Positions 1 to 9,735 are shown, counted from the first letter of the stretch. The stretch: 64,000 nucleotides of DNA from Streptomyces sp. NBC_01465 (GCF_036227325.1 NZ_CP109467.1:8432001-8496000); one strand, 5' to 3'. The notes: a model not told the origin generated them from the letters alone. Numbers and translations are program-made.

Positions 1-749
1 AGCGGGTCTGGGAGTGGCTGTCGGGCGGTCTCGCCGGGTACGCGGACGGCCACGACGACCTGGCGGGCGACGCCACGTCACGGCTCTCCCTGTTCCTCCA
101 CTTCGGCGCCCTGTCCGCGGCCGAACTCGTCCACCTGGCCCGGCGGGAGAACTCGGTGGGCGCCGAGGCGTTCGTACGGCAGCTGGCCTGGCGCGACTTC
201 CACCATCAAGTCCTCGCGGCCCGGCCGGACGCGGCAGCGGAGGACTACCGGTCCCGGGGTGACCACTGGCGCTCGGACGACAAGGAGATCGCCGCCTGGC
301 GGGAGGGCCGCACCGGCTATCCGCTGGTCGACGCGGCGATGCGACAGCTCGCCCATGAAGGCTGGATGCACAACCGGGGCCGCATGCTGGTGGCGAGCTT
401 CCTCACCAAGACGCTGTACGTCGACTGGCGGGTCGGCGCCCGGCACTTCCTGAGCCTCCTGGCCGACGGGGACGTCGCCAACAACCAGCTCAACTGGCAG
501 TGGGCGGCGGGCACAGGAACTGACACCCGCCCCAACCGGGTCCTCAACCCCGTGGTGCAGGGCAAACGCTTCGACGCGCAGGGCACCTACGTACGCCGCT
601 GGGTGCCCGAACTGGCGGGCGTCGAGGACCGCTACGTACACGAACCCTGGAAACTGGAGGGCCTGGACCGGGCCGGGGTCGACTACCCCGACCCCGTCGT
701 CGAACTCGCCGAAGGGCGCGCCCGGTTCGAGCAGGCGCGCGGAGTCTGA
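1..749 (+). CDS. phr: Deoxyribodipyrimidine photolyase, C-terminal part (5' end outside window)
   Basis: The frame is open from the first bases, so the N-terminal photolyase domain lies upstream of the window. The visible part is the FAD-binding helical domain. It shows SRLSLFLHFG, the WRDF segment, TGYPLVDAAMRQL, the WMHNRGRM signature, and NNQLNWQWAAGTGTDTRPNR, which together define class I CPD photolyases/cryptochromes. The enzyme uses FADH- and blue light to split pyrimidine dimers. The stop lies 3 bp from the stop of the facing DUF1295 gene. Photolyase next to an FAD oxidoreductase/CFA-synthase-like operon is a known light and singlet-oxygen response neighbourhood in other bacteria. The family call is very secure; the exact light-harvesting cofactor cannot be told. 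Confidence 0.95.
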   Translation, partial: RVWEWLSGGLAGYADGHDDLAGDATSRLSLFLHFGALSAAELVHLARRENSVGAEAFVRQLAWRDFHHQVLAARPDAAAEDYRSRGDHWRSDDKEIAAWREGRTGYPLVDAAMRQLAHEGWMHNRGRMLVASFLTKTLYVDWRVGARHFLSLLADGDVANNQLNWQWAAGTGTDTRPNRVLNPVVQGKRFDAQGTYVRRWVPELAGVEDRYVHEPWKLEGLDRAGVDYPDPVVELAEGRARFEQARGV

Positions 750-752
750 ACG

Positions 753-1562
753 TCAGGTCCGCGGACGGCGCGGCGGCAGCGGCACGAACCCGCTCGTGCG
801 GGCCACGTAGTCGCTGTAGCCGGGCCGCCCCGACATGTGCCGCTCCAGCAGCGCCTTTCCGCTGCCGCGGATCAGCAGGAAGGACATCACCAGCGGCGAC
901 ACCACGGTGGCAGCCGCCGCCCCTGGCGCATCACAGACCAGCAGGAACAGACCCCACCAGACGCAGAAGTCACCGAAGTAGTTGGGGTGCCGCGTCCAGC
1001 TCCACAGGCCGCGGTCCATGACCGCGCCCCGGTTGGCCGGGTCGACCTTGAAGCGCCGCAACTGCCGGTCGCCGACCGCCTCGAAGACGAACCCCACGCC
1101 CCACAGCAGCACCCCGGCCCACACCAGTGGACCAAGGTCCGCGCGTACGTACATGGCGGCCTGGACCGGCAGCGAGACCAGCCAGACCAGCCCGGCCTGC
1201 AGCAGGTAGACCATGCGCAGCGCGTACAGGCTGCGGCTGCCGGGGGCCTTGGCCAGCAGCGCCTCGTAGCGCGGGTCCTCGCCGTGTCCCCGGCCCCGGC
1301 GCACGATATGGGTCGCGAGCCGCAGCCCCCACAGACAGGTCAGGGCCGTCACCAGCAGCCGCCGGCCCGGATCGCCCTCGCCCGTCGACATGCCGTACGA
1401 GACGAGCGCGACCGCCGTGAAGGCGAAGCCCCAGGCGGCGTCGACGATCCGGTGCACCCCCTTGCGTACGGCGACGGCGAAGGTGGCGAGAAGCACGGCC
1501 AGCGACGCCGCCCCCGTCACGGGCAGACCGAGTGCGAACTGCCCCCAGGAGTAGCCGCTCAC
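753..1562 (-). CDS. DUF1295 membrane protein (steroid 5-alpha-reductase-like fold)
   Basis: A 269-residue integral membrane protein with about six or seven hydrophobic segments. The C-terminal part, GLWSWTRHPNYFGDF, is the signature of DUF1295/ICMT-like enzymes. These bind NAD(P)H or S-adenosylmethionine in the membrane and reduce or methylate lipid-like substrates. The GTG start at 1562 was chosen because GGAGG lies 5-6 bases upstream; a longer frame back to 1637 would run into the preceding gene and has no such site. It is the last gene of the four-gene minus-strand operon, 34 bp after the CFA-synthase-like gene. It probably acts on the same membrane lipid as its neighbours, which is an inference. 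Confidence 0.85.
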   Translation of the reverse strand: MSGYSWGQFALGLPVTGAASLAVLLATFAVAVRKGVHRIVDAAWGFAFTAVALVSYGMSTGEGDPGRRLLVTALTCLWGLRLATHIVRRGRGHGEDPRYEALLAKAPGSRSLYALRMVYLLQAGLVWLVSLPVQAAMYVRADLGPLVWAGVLLWGVGFVFEAVGDRQLRRFKVDPANRGAVMDRGLWSWTRHPNYFGDFCVWWGLFLLVCDAPGAAAATVVSPLVMSFLLIRGSGKALLERHMSGRPGYSDYVARTSGFVPLPPRRPRT

Positions 1563-1596
1563 CGTGTCCTCCGAGCTGCGAGCCGCCCGGCCGCCG

Positions 1597-2850
1597 TCAC
1601 AGCGTCCCCTCCCGGGTGAGCAGCGTCTGCTGGACATCCAGATAGCCCGACCGGAACCCCGCTTCGGAGTAGGCGAGATAGAACGTCCACATCCGGCGGA
1701 AGACCGCGTCGAACCCGAGCGCCGCCACGGCGTCGGCCCGCTCGGTGAACCTCTCGCGCCACAGCCGCAGCGTTTCGGCGTAGTGCGCGCCGAAACCGTC
1801 CCGCTGTGCGACGCGGAGCGAGGTGTGGGCGGCGGTGACCTCCTCGATCGCCTCCGTGGAGGGCAGCAGACCGCCGGGGAAGATGTACTTCTGGATCCAG
1901 GTGTACGTGTCCCGGCTGGCCACCATCCGCTCGTGCGGCATGGTGATGGCCTGCACCACCGCGCGCCCGCCGGGGACGAGCCGGTCGTCCAGCGCCTTGA
2001 AGTACACGGGCCAGAACTCCTCGCCCACCGCCTCGATCATCTCCACGCTGACCACGGCGTCGTAGCGGCCGGTCGCCTCCCGGTAGTCGCACAGCTCGAC
2101 GCTCACCCGGTCGGCGAGGCCCGCGGCCCGGATGCGTTCGTTCGCGAGCGCGCGCTGCTCGGCGGAGAGGGTGAGCGTGGTGACGCGGGCTCCGCGCTGT
2201 GCGGCCCGGATCGCCAACTCGCCCCATCCGGTGCCGATTTCGAGGAGCCGGGTGCCTTCGCGGACCGCGGCAAGATCGAGCAGCCGGTCGATCTTGCGCT
2301 GCTGGGCCGCCGCGAGCAGCGGCCACTCGGCGGGGAAACCCCGGAACACGGCCGACGAGTACGTCATGGTCTCGTCGAGGAACAGGGCGAAGAGTTCGTT
2401 GGACAGATCGTAGTGTCGGCGGATGTTGGCCCTGGCCCCGTCGGGCGTATTGCGCAGGGCGTCCGGCTGCCGCAGCGCCCACATGCCGCGCAGCCGCTGG
2501 AGCGGGCGCGGGATCAGGTCGGCCGCGTTCTGCGCCAGCACCGTCAGTACGCCGACGAGGTCGGGGGCGTCCCACTCGCCGGCCTGGTACGACTCGCCGA
2601 ACCCGATCAGGCCGCCCGCCCCGATCCGGCGGAAGAAGGCGTCGGGGTCGTGGACCTCGAGAAGCGGACCGCCCGGGCCGAGCGCGTCACCGGTGCCGAA
2701 CCGCACATAGAGGGGGAGCCGTACGAGAGCCCGCCGCACGAGGCGCTCGGCCACGGCGGTACGGAGCCGGGACGTCCGGGGCGGACGGACGACATCGGGC
2801 CAGCGTTCGGGGTCGTCGACGACGGGGCGACGGCTCAGGGACGTACTCAC
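1597..2850 (-). CDS. Cyclopropane-fatty-acyl-phospholipid synthase family methyltransferase
   Basis: A 417-residue SAM-dependent enzyme. It has an N-terminal lipid-binding region, then NIRRHYDLSNELF and TMTYSS, which are typical of CFA synthases, and the SAM-binding LLEIGTGWGELA. Members transfer a methylene or methyl group to the double bond of an acyl chain in phospholipids. The GTG start overlaps the stop of the DUF1365 gene by 4 bp (GTGA), so translation is coupled. In the conserved FAD oxidoreductase-DUF1365-CFA set, related enzymes make modified fatty acids rather than plain cyclopropane fatty acids, so the exact product is uncertain. Confidence 0.93.
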   Translation of the reverse strand: MSTSLSRRPVVDDPERWPDVVRPPRTSRLRTAVAERLVRRALVRLPLYVRFGTGDALGPGGPLLEVHDPDAFFRRIGAGGLIGFGESYQAGEWDAPDLVGVLTVLAQNAADLIPRPLQRLRGMWALRQPDALRNTPDGARANIRRHYDLSNELFALFLDETMTYSSAVFRGFPAEWPLLAAAQQRKIDRLLDLAAVREGTRLLEIGTGWGELAIRAAQRGARVTTLTLSAEQRALANERIRAAGLADRVSVELCDYREATGRYDAVVSVEMIEAVGEEFWPVYFKALDDRLVPGGRAVVQAITMPHERMVASRDTYTWIQKYIFPGGLLPSTEAIEEVTAAHTSLRVAQRDGFGAHYAETLRLWRERFTERADAVAALGFDAVFRRMWTFYLAYSEAGFRSGYLDVQQTLLTREGTL

Positions 2851-3575
2851 TCGACACCTTCCTGGGGGCGATGAATGGGGCGGGGCCGGACGGGCAGCCC
2901 GCGCAGATACAGACGGATGCCGTGCACGCGGATGGCGAGCGAGACGACCGCCGTCGACCAGGGGCGGCGTACCGCCAGCGGCAGGAGCACGGATGCGGTG
3001 GCGGGCCGCCGTTCACCGCGCACCTTCGCCGCGAACACGGGTTTCCCCGAACGTATGAGACGAATCGTCAGATCCAGCCGGTCGCCGGGTTCGGGCAGCC
3101 GCATGCGGTACTCGCCGTCGACGGGGAAGAAGGGCGAGACGTGGAACTCCTTCTCCACCGGGCCGAGTTGTGAGCCGCTGGGACGCAGGAGATAGCAGTG
3201 GCGCTCGCCGTAGGTGTTGTGCACCTCGGCGACCACGCACACCAGTGCGCCGGACGGGTCGTGGCACCAGTAGAGGGTCAGCGGATTGAAGACGTACCCG
3301 AACACCCTGGCCTGCGTCAGCATGGTCACCGGCCCGCCCGCCAGGTCGACGCCCTCGGCCGTGAGATAGCGCTCCAGGCCGGCCCGGATGGTGGGGGAGC
3401 GGCCGCCGAAGTGGTCCCGGGCATCGAACCGGGCGAGCGGCCGCAAGGGACGGGGCAGGCGCGGGGGTCGGTCCGGGTCGACGCACCACAGATAGGTGCG
3501 GTGCCGCAGGGCGTAGCGGCGCGGCGACGTGCGGTGGTGCGTGACTGTGCAGGGGTAGAGGGCGGGAATCACCAC
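2847..3575 (-). CDS. DUF1365 family protein
   Basis: A 242-residue soluble protein with the DUF1365 pattern: an N-terminal RTSPRRYALRHRTYLW, then FNPLTLYWCHD, a central VAEVHNTYGERHCYLL, and KEFHVSPFFPVDGEYRM. The family's biochemical role is not firmly known. It nearly always sits between an FAD-dependent oxidoreductase and a CFA-synthase-like methyltransferase, as here. It overlaps the upstream FAD gene by 7 bp and the downstream CFA gene by 4 bp, so the three are co-translated and probably work in one lipid modification. Confidence 0.9.
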   Translation of the reverse strand: MVIPALYPCTVTHHRTSPRRYALRHRTYLWCVDPDRPPRLPRPLRPLARFDARDHFGGRSPTIRAGLERYLTAEGVDLAGGPVTMLTQARVFGYVFNPLTLYWCHDPSGALVCVVAEVHNTYGERHCYLLRPSGSQLGPVEKEFHVSPFFPVDGEYRMRLPEPGDRLDLTIRLIRSGKPVFAAKVRGERRPATASVLLPLAVRRPWSTAVVSLAIRVHGIRLYLRGLPVRPRPIHRPQEGVE

Positions 3576-4840
3576 GTCACCCCCAGCGCGGCCGCGGCCA
3601 TGACACCCGAGCGGCAGCCGTCCTCATGGAACCCCCAGCCGTGATAGGCGCCGGCGAAGGCGGTGACCGGGCCGCTGAGGTCGGGCAGTTCACGCTGGGC
3701 GGCCACCGAGTCCTGGGTGAACACGGGATGTTCGTACGTGGACCGGGCCACCACCTTGGCCTCGGCCACCCGCTGTTCGGCGTTCAGGGTGACGACGAAC
3801 GTCTCGGGCGCGGTCAGCCGTTGCAGCCGGTTCATGTCGTAGCTGACCCGCACACGGTCGGCGGGGGTGTCGCAGGACGGCAGCAGATAGTTCCAGGAGG
3901 CGCGCGCCCGTCGGCTGCGCGGCAGCACGCCGGTGTCGGTGTGCAGGACGGTCGGGTTGCGGGAGTACCGGAACGCACCGAGCACCCTGCGCTCGGCCGC
4001 GGTCGGATCGGCGAGCAGCCGCAGGGCCTGGTCGGCGTGGACGGCGATCACGACCGCGTCGTAGGGCGCCGTCGTGCCGTCCTCCGTACCGAGCTCGACT
4101 CCTCCGCCGGGAAGCCTGCGGACGAAGCGCACCGGGTCGCCCGTGCGGACCCGGGGCAGCTGCTTGGCGGCGCGCTCCACATACGCACGCGAGCCGCCCG
4201 TCACCGTCCTCCAGACCGGGGACCCGGTGACGGCCAGCATCCCGTGGTGCTCCAGGAACCGGAAGAGATACCGGGCCGGATGGCGCAGGGCGTCGGTGGC
4301 ATCGCAGGACCACACAGCGGAGACCAGGGGCGTCATGAAGTGCGTGACGAAGTACGGGGAGTAGCGGCCGGCCGTCAGGAACTCACCCAGCGTCGGATCC
4401 CCCGGAGACCCGGCCGCCAGAACCCGGCGCGCGGCCCGGTGGAAGGCCGGAACCTCGGCGAGCATGCGCAGATACGCGGGGCGCAGGGCGTTGCGCGGCT
4501 GGGCGAACAGACCCGGGAGGCCGCGGGCCCCCGCGTACTCCAGTCCGCAGCCGTCGCACCGTACCGACATGCTCATCTCGGACTCCTGGGTGGAGACACC
4601 GAGCTCGCGGAAGAGCCGCAGCAGATGGGGGTACGTGCGGCGGTTGTGCACGATGAATCCCGAATCGACGGCATGGACCCGGCCGTCACGCGAGAGCACG
4701 TCATGGGTGTGGGCGTGCCCGCCGAGCCGGTCGTCCCCGTCGTAGAGCGTCACCTCGTGCGCGTTCCTGAGGATGTACGCCGCTGTCAGCCCGGCCACCC
4801 CGGCACCCACGACCGCGATGCGCCGTCTGCCCTCTGCCAT
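3569..4840 (-). CDS. FAD-dependent oxidoreductase (amine-oxidase-like, lipid-cluster type)
   Basis: A 423-residue flavoprotein. It opens with the Rossmann fingerprint AVVGAGVAGLTAAYIL near residues 8-25, followed by DRLGGHAHTH. A central CDATDALRHPARYLFRFLEHHG and a C-terminal FAGAYHGWGFHEDGCRSG complete the match to NAD(P)/FAD proteins of the CFA cluster. ATG 4840 was chosen over a much longer open frame because GGAGG stands 7 bases upstream and the dinucleotide fold begins right after it. It is the first gene of the four-gene operon. It may act as a desaturase or oxidase on acyl chains, which is an inference from family context. Confidence 0.9.
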   Translation of the reverse strand: MAEGRRRIAVVGAGVAGLTAAYILRNAHEVTLYDGDDRLGGHAHTHDVLSRDGRVHAVDSGFIVHNRRTYPHLLRLFRELGVSTQESEMSMSVRCDGCGLEYAGARGLPGLFAQPRNALRPAYLRMLAEVPAFHRAARRVLAAGSPGDPTLGEFLTAGRYSPYFVTHFMTPLVSAVWSCDATDALRHPARYLFRFLEHHGMLAVTGSPVWRTVTGGSRAYVERAAKQLPRVRTGDPVRFVRRLPGGGVELGTEDGTTAPYDAVVIAVHADQALRLLADPTAAERRVLGAFRYSRNPTVLHTDTGVLPRSRRARASWNYLLPSCDTPADRVRVSYDMNRLQRLTAPETFVVTLNAEQRVAEAKVVARSTYEHPVFTQDSVAAQRELPDLSGPVTAFAGAYHGWGFHEDGCRSGVMAAAALGVTW

Positions 4841-5137
4841 GCCGCTCCCTCCGGTAACCCCTGCGATGCGGCCGTGCCGCAGGTCACTGGTGATTCGGAG
4901 CCGCGGAGGGGGCGGATTGGTGGGACGTCCCGGACAGAAAACTGCGGGTGTGCTCAACACCGGCACGATTCCAACTGGCCAAAACGGGGCATTGCGGTCA
5001 TCGGTTGGTACCGTCCCGGGTGATCGCATGTGCCCCGCGATCCCCTGCCGGCCGCACAAGGTGGAGCAACACCACCCCACGCAGCACTCCCTGACGCGGC
5101 ATCACCGGCCTCACCGAGGGGCAGAGGGAGCCAGAGG
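4841..5137. promoter_or_regulatory. Divergent intergenic region between FAD operon and arcD-like gene
   Basis: About 300 bp with no gene. It must hold the promoters of the minus-strand lipid operon and of the plus-strand permease. A 10-bp palindrome GGGACGTCCC lies at 4922-4931 and could be an operator. No convincing -35/-10 pair was found by eye. Confidence 0.4.
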
Positions 5138-6604
5138 ATGACCCAGGACGGCACAGCTCAGGCCGGTGCGGATTCCGCTCCACGGGCCGCGAAACTGACC
5201 CTGCCGACGCTGACCATGATGGTGGTCGGCTCGATGGTCGGCGCCGGAGTGTTCTCACTGCCCCGCCGCTTCGCGCAGGAGACCGGCGTCGCCGGCGCTC
5301 TCATCGCGTGGTGCATCGCCGGCGCCGGAATGCTGATGCTCGCCTTCGTCTTCCAGCGGCTGGCGGTGCGCGCGCCCCACCTGGACGCGGGGGTGTACGC
5401 CTACGCGAAGGCCGGATTCGGCGAGTACCTGGGCTTCTTCGCCGCCTTCGGCTACTGGGCCAGCGCCTGCGTCGGCAACGTGACGTACTGGGTCCTGATC
5501 ATGTCGACCATCGGGGCGATCGCCCCGGCGCTCGGCGACGGCGACACGCTGATCGCGGTGATCCTGTCCTCGTTCGGGTTGTGGGGCTTCTTCCTGCTGA
5601 TCCGCCGGGGCGTCAAGGAAGCCGCGGCGATCAACCGGATCGTCACGATCGCCAAGATCGTGCCGATCCTGGTCTTCATCGTCCTCGCGCTCTTCTACCT
5701 GAAGCCGCACGTCTTCGCGGACAACTTCGGCGGCGCCGACTATGCCGGCTCCCTGTTCCACCAGGTCCGCGGGACGATGCTGGCCACCGTCTTCGTGTTC
5801 CTCGGCGTCGAGGGCGCAAGCGTCTACTCCCGGCACGCCCAGCGCCGCGAGGACGTCGGGCGGGCCACGATCCTGGGCTTCCTCAGCGTCTTCGCCATCT
5901 TCGCCTCGGTCACGATCGTCTCGTACGGCCTGATGCCGATGAGCGAGATCGCCGAGCTGCGCCAGCCGTCCATGGCCGGCGTGCTGGAGGCCGCGGTCGG
6001 GACCTGGGGGAAGGTGTTCGTCAGCGTCGGGCTGATCGTCTCGGTGCTCGGCGCCTATCTGGCCTGGACGCTGATGGCCGCGGAGGTGCTGTTCGTCGCG
6101 GCGAAGGACGACGACATGCCGCGCTTCCTGCGGAAGGCCACCGACGAGGACGTCCCCGTCCCCGCGCTGGCGCTGACCACGCTGCTCTCGCAGATCGTGC
6201 TCGTCGTGACGATGTTCTCCGACGACGCGTTCAACTTCGCGCTGGACCTGACCAGTTCACTCAGCCTGATCCCGTTCCTGCTGGCAGCGGGCTACGCGGT
6301 GAAGCTGGCCTCCGGGTTCCGGGGCACCTCGAGTCCCCCCGGGGCGGCGGCCCGCAAGGGCAGCGACCTCACGGTCGCCGCGCTGGCCACGCTCTACACG
6401 GCGTTTCTGCTGTACGCGGCGGGACTGAAGTTCGTCCTGGTCTCCTTCATCATCTACGCCCCGGCGACCGTCCTGTTCGTGATGGCCCGCCGTGAACAGG
6501 GCCGCAAACTCTTCGGCCCCGGCGAACTCGTCATCTTCGCCGTCTCGATCGCCGGAGCCGTCGTGGGCGTGATCGCCCTGGCCGTCGGCTGGATCAGTCT
6601 CTGA
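5138..6604 (+). CDS. arcD: Basic amino acid / arginine-ornithine antiporter, APC family
   Basis: A 488-residue integral membrane protein with about 12 to 13 hydrophobic segments. The N-terminal [17 protein letters not shown] is the APC-family substrate-binding helix of the ArcD/YjdE type, and [17 protein letters not shown] follows in the middle loop. ATG 5138 has AGAGGGAG about 8 bases upstream. The gene is 47 bp from the arginine deiminase gene on the same strand, which supports arginine/ornithine exchange across the membrane. The family call is secure and the substrate is inferred from the neighbour. Confidence 0.88.
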   Translation: MTQDGTAQAGADSAPRAAKLTLPTLTMMVVGSMVGAGVFSLPRRFAQETGVAGALIAWCIAGAGMLMLAFVFQRLAVRAPHLDAGVYAYAKAGFGEYLGFFAAFGYWASACVGNVTYWVLIMSTIGAIAPALGDGDTLIAVILSSFGLWGFFLLIRRGVKEAAAINRIVTIAKIVPILVFIVLALFYLKPHVFADNFGGADYAGSLFHQVRGTMLATVFVFLGVEGASVYSRHAQRREDVGRATILGFLSVFAIFASVTIVSYGLMPMSEIAELRQPSMAGVLEAAVGTWGKVFVSVGLIVSVLGAYLAWTLMAAEVLFVAAKDDDMPRFLRKATDEDVPVPALALTTLLSQIVLVVTMFSDDAFNFALDLTSSLSLIPFLLAAGYAVKLASGFRGTSSPPGAAARKGSDLTVAALATLYTAFLLYAAGLKFVLVSFIIYAPATVLFVMARREQGRKLFGPGELVIFAVSIAGAVVGVIALAVGWISL

Positions 6605-6651
6605 CCTCCGCATCCCCCCACTCACCGCGCCGAGCCACGGAAGGCACCACC

Positions 6652-7914
6652 ATGACAAGTCAGCAATCCACTCCGCAGTCGGCCCACGGTGTGCACTCCG
6701 AGGTCGGCCGGCTGCGCAAGGTCCTCGTCTGCCGCCCCGGTCTGGCACACCGCAGGCTCACCCCGACCAACTCCGACGACCTGCTCTTCGACGACGTCAT
6801 GTGGGTGGAGAACGCACAGCGTGACCACGCCGACTTCGTCAACAAGCTCACCCAGCGCGGTGTCGACGTCGTCGAACTGCACGAGCTGCTCGCGGAGACG
6901 ATGGCCATCCCGCAGGCGAAGACCTGGCTCCTGGAGCGCAAGATCGTCGCGAACGAGGTCGGTCTCGGCCTGGTGGACGGCACCCTGGCCTACCTGGAAT
7001 CCCTGGCGCCCCGCGAGCTCGCCGAGTTCCTGATCGGCGGCCTTGCCACCACCGATCTGCCCGAGGAGTACCGCTCCGGCTATCTGGCCCTGGCCCGCGA
7101 CTCGACGGGCGTACGCGAGTACCTGATGCCGCCGCTCCCCAACACCCTCTACACCCGCGACACCACCTGCTGGCTGTACGGGGGCCTGACCCTCAACCCG
7201 CTGTACTGGCCCGCGCGGCACGACGAGACGCTGCTGATGAAGGCGATCTATACCTTCCACCCCGACTACGCGAGCTCCACCGTCTGGTGGGGCGACCCCG
7301 AGCAGAGCTGGGGCCAGGCCACCTTCGAGGGCGGCGACATCATGCCCGTCGGCAACGGGGTCGTCCTGATGGGGATGAGCGAGCGCACCTCCCGGCAGGC
7401 CGTCACGCAGGTGGCCGCAGCGCTGTTCAGTCAGGGGGCGGCCGAGCACGTCATCGTCGCCGGCATGCCCAAGCTCCGCGCCGCGATGCACCTGGACACG
7501 GTGTTCACCTTCGTGGACCGGGACATCGCCACCCTCTACCCGGCGATCATGGACTCCGTCCACACCTTCTCCCTGCGCCCCAGCGACAAGGCCCCCGGCG
7601 TCGAGATCATCGACGAGGCACCGAAGGCGTTCACCGATGTGGTGGCCAAGGCGCTCGGCCTGCCCGAGCTGCGCACCATCGCCACCGGCGGCGACGTGTA
7701 CGCCTCGGAGCGCCAGCAGTGGGACAGCGGAAACAACGCCGTGGCTCTCGAACCCGGCGTGGTCTTCACCTATGACCGCAACACCCAGACGAACACGCTC
7801 CTGCGCAAGGCGGGCGTCGAGGTCATCACCATCGTCGGAGCGGAACTCGGCCGCGGCAGGGGCGGCGGTCACTGCATGACCTGCCCCATCATCCGCGAAC
7901 CGGTGGACTTCTGA
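6652..7914 (+). CDS. arcA: Arginine deiminase
   Basis: A 420-residue cytoplasmic enzyme that hydrolyses arginine to citrulline and ammonia. It has [15 protein letters not shown] near the start, the substrate-binding FEGGDIMPV, the [12 protein letters not shown] segment, and a C-terminal GGGHCMTCP with the catalytic cysteine at about residue 408. Length is normal for the family. It follows the permease gene and probably forms an operon with it. Ornithine carbamoyltransferase is not in the window, and the carbamate kinase at 12.3 kb looks tied to a different pathway, so the arginine route is incomplete here. Confidence 0.96.
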   Translation: MTSQQSTPQSAHGVHSEVGRLRKVLVCRPGLAHRRLTPTNSDDLLFDDVMWVENAQRDHADFVNKLTQRGVDVVELHELLAETMAIPQAKTWLLERKIVANEVGLGLVDGTLAYLESLAPRELAEFLIGGLATTDLPEEYRSGYLALARDSTGVREYLMPPLPNTLYTRDTTCWLYGGLTLNPLYWPARHDETLLMKAIYTFHPDYASSTVWWGDPEQSWGQATFEGGDIMPVGNGVVLMGMSERTSRQAVTQVAAALFSQGAAEHVIVAGMPKLRAAMHLDTVFTFVDRDIATLYPAIMDSVHTFSLRPSDKAPGVEIIDEAPKAFTDVVAKALGLPELRTIATGGDVYASERQQWDSGNNAVALEPGVVFTYDRNTQTNTLLRKAGVEVITIVGAELGRGRGGGHCMTCPIIREPVDF

Positions 7915-8023
7915 CCCCGCGTCAGAGAGTCGAGTGGTGCGGGCGTGGCGGATCATCGTGAACGTGCCGATTATTCCTAATATGTGATGCACCGTCCGTC
8001 ACCGGCTGTGAGGAGCCCGATTC

Positions 8024-8398
8024 ATGCGTCACTCCCTGACCCGAACCGCAACGCTGACCGCGACCGCCCTGCTGCTGGCCGCGGCACCCGTCGTACAGGC
8101 GTCCGCCGCTCCCACGGCCGCGCCGCGGCCGACGCTGTCGGCCAAGGCGACGGTCAAGAGCATCGCGGCCTGGCACCAGTTCCGTGTCTACGGCTCCAGC
8201 GGCCACATGCGGGCCGGCACGCGCGTCACGCTGCAGCAGCTGCAGCGCAAGCACTGGGTCTCGCTCCCGATCCACATGAACACCACGCGGACCGGCGCGT
8301 ACAACCTGCGCGTCGAGCTCGGCCTCCGGGGTGCCAACAAGATCCGGATCGTGGGCGGCGGAGCGGTTTCGCCCACGGTCTCGGTCACCATTCGCTGA
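8024..8398 (+). CDS. Small secreted protein, function unknown
   Basis: A 124-residue protein with a clear Sec signal peptide: basic MRHSLTRT, a hydrophobic stretch, and cleavage near QASA-AP at about residue 29. The mature part of about 95 residues is rich in beta-strand-forming residues, with alternating basic and hydrophobic positions and no cysteine. That would fit an Ig-like or beta-sandwich fold, but the family is not recognised. GAGG lies before ATG 8024. The gene ends just before a strong hairpin shared with the facing chitinase gene. An AT-rich patch (about 7969-7986) upstream may hold its promoter. Confidence 0.75.
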   Translation: MRHSLTRTATLTATALLLAAAPVVQASAAPTAAPRPTLSAKATVKSIAAWHQFRVYGSSGHMRAGTRVTLQQLQRKHWVSLPIHMNTTRTGAYNLRVELGLRGANKIRIVGGGAVSPTVSVTIR

Positions 8399-8405
8399 AC
8401 GGCCG

Positions 8406-8448
8406 AAGGCCGGTTCCGGCAACCCCCGTGGTTGCCGGAACCGGCCTT
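8406..8448. terminator. Bidirectional intrinsic terminator
   Basis: A perfect 18-bp inverted repeat (8406-8423 with 8431-8448) and a 7-base loop, followed by a short T run. It lies between two converging genes, the small secreted protein and the chitinase, and can serve both. Confidence 0.92.
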
Positions 8449-8468
8449 TTGTCATGCCCGGCCGGTGA

Positions 8469-9704
8469 TCAGCAGGCGCCCTGGTCCTTCCAGACGCCCC
8501 ATTCGCCGGTCGTGCCGGGCGTCTCGTTCTGCGTCCACCACTGGGCCTTCCAGGTGTGTCCCGCGTACGAGACGAGGTTGCCCGCGGTGTAGACGGCCGT
8601 GGCGCTCCACGCGGTGGCCGAGCAGGTGCCGGTCGGCGGGGCCGTCGTGGGCGGGGCTGTGGTCGGCGGCGGCGAGGTCGGCGGGGTGACGCCGGCGAAC
8701 TTCACCGAGTACTTCGCGAAGTCCCAGTCCGACTGGGCCACGCTGCTGCACGTGCCGGACGTCTGGCCGTTGTTGTCGACCGGCGTGCACTGCCGGTCCC
8801 TGTTGAGGGACCAGAAGGTGAAGCGGTCCATGTGGTGGCCGGTCGCGAAGTCCAGCACGGTCTGGAAGTCGGCCTGGCTGAAGTACTCGCCGGTGTCGCT
8901 GCGGCCGTTCATCCCGGAGAAGCCCTCGTGCGCGTACGCCGTCGCCGCGTCCCAGCCGAAGGTGGACTGCAGGATGGAGTTGAAGTTCGTCAGCGCGCTG
9001 GTCTGCGAGGCTGCTCCGTTGAAGCCGCCGTCGAACGGCATGATGGAGAAGTTGTTGGGCGTGAAGCCCTGCGCCTTCGCCTCGAGGAGCATCTGCTTGC
9101 CGAACCAGCCGGTGCCGTCGGCGGTCCCCGCCGTGGTGACCGAGACGTAGAGGCCCGGGTTGTTCTGCTGGAGGATCTTGGCCGCGCCGATCTCGTGCGC
9201 GATGGCGGCCGTGTTCTCGTACTCCGGCTCCTCCAGGTCGAAGTCGATGGCCTTGAGCTGGTACTTGGTGATGACCTGCTGGTAGGCGGCCGCGGTGGAT
9301 GCCGCGTCCGAGCAGGCCTGGCCGAGCTTGGTGCCCCCGTACCCGCCGATGGAGACCGACACGTCACCGCCCTTGGCGCGGATCCCGCTGATCACGGACG
9401 CTACGGCGGTGTCGGAAGAGACGGCCGACGTGCCGTCCCAAGTCGGGCTGCAGCCACCGCCGTTGGGCGCCAGGATGAACGCGAGCTGGAAGGCCTTGAG
9501 ACCGGTCGCGTCCATGATGGCGCCCGCGTTCGGCGGGTTGTTGTCGTTCGGCATCAGATAGGGAGCGGCGGCGTACCACTGGTTGCTGAGCGCGGTGGCG
9601 TCGGCCGTCGCACCGGCGGCCTGGTCCGTGGCGAAGGCGGTGAGTCCGGCGGTGGCCAGCGCGGCGGTGGCGGCACCGCACAGCAGAGCGCGAAGACGCT
9701 TCAT
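8469..9704 (-). CDS. Secreted GH18 chitinase with C-terminal CBM5/12
   Basis: A 411-residue exported enzyme. A signal peptide of about 29 residues is followed by a GH18 catalytic barrel. SVSIGGYGG and the active-site strand AIDFDLE are visible, with the catalytic acid Glu at about residue 158. A Pro/Thr linker (PPTSPPPTTAPPTTAPPTG) leads to a chitin-binding CBM5/12 of about 50 residues containing WSATAVYTAGNLVSY and AQWWTQNETPG. It hydrolyses chitin outside the cell. ATG 9704 has AGGAG 7-8 bases upstream. The promoter carries a DasR/chitinase-type box, so N-acetylglucosamine control is likely. Confidence 0.94.
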   Translation of the reverse strand: MKRLRALLCGAATAALATAGLTAFATDQAAGATADATALSNQWYAAAPYLMPNDNNPPNAGAIMDATGLKAFQLAFILAPNGGGCSPTWDGTSAVSSDTAVASVISGIRAKGGDVSVSIGGYGGTKLGQACSDAASTAAAYQQVITKYQLKAIDFDLEEPEYENTAAIAHEIGAAKILQQNNPGLYVSVTTAGTADGTGWFGKQMLLEAKAQGFTPNNFSIMPFDGGFNGAASQTSALTNFNSILQSTFGWDAATAYAHEGFSGMNGRSDTGEYFSQADFQTVLDFATGHHMDRFTFWSLNRDRQCTPVDNNGQTSGTCSSVAQSDWDFAKYSVKFAGVTPPTSPPPTTAPPTTAPPTGTCSATAWSATAVYTAGNLVSYAGHTWKAQWWTQNETPGTTGEWGVWKDQGAC

Positions 9705-9735
9705 GGGGGGTCTCCTGTCGGGGGACGGTGCGGCA

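Noticed and set aside
1564..2874. A 436-codon plus-strand frame opposite the CFA-like gene
   Set aside because: No conserved motif; the minus-strand gene has SAM-binding motifs and operon overlaps.
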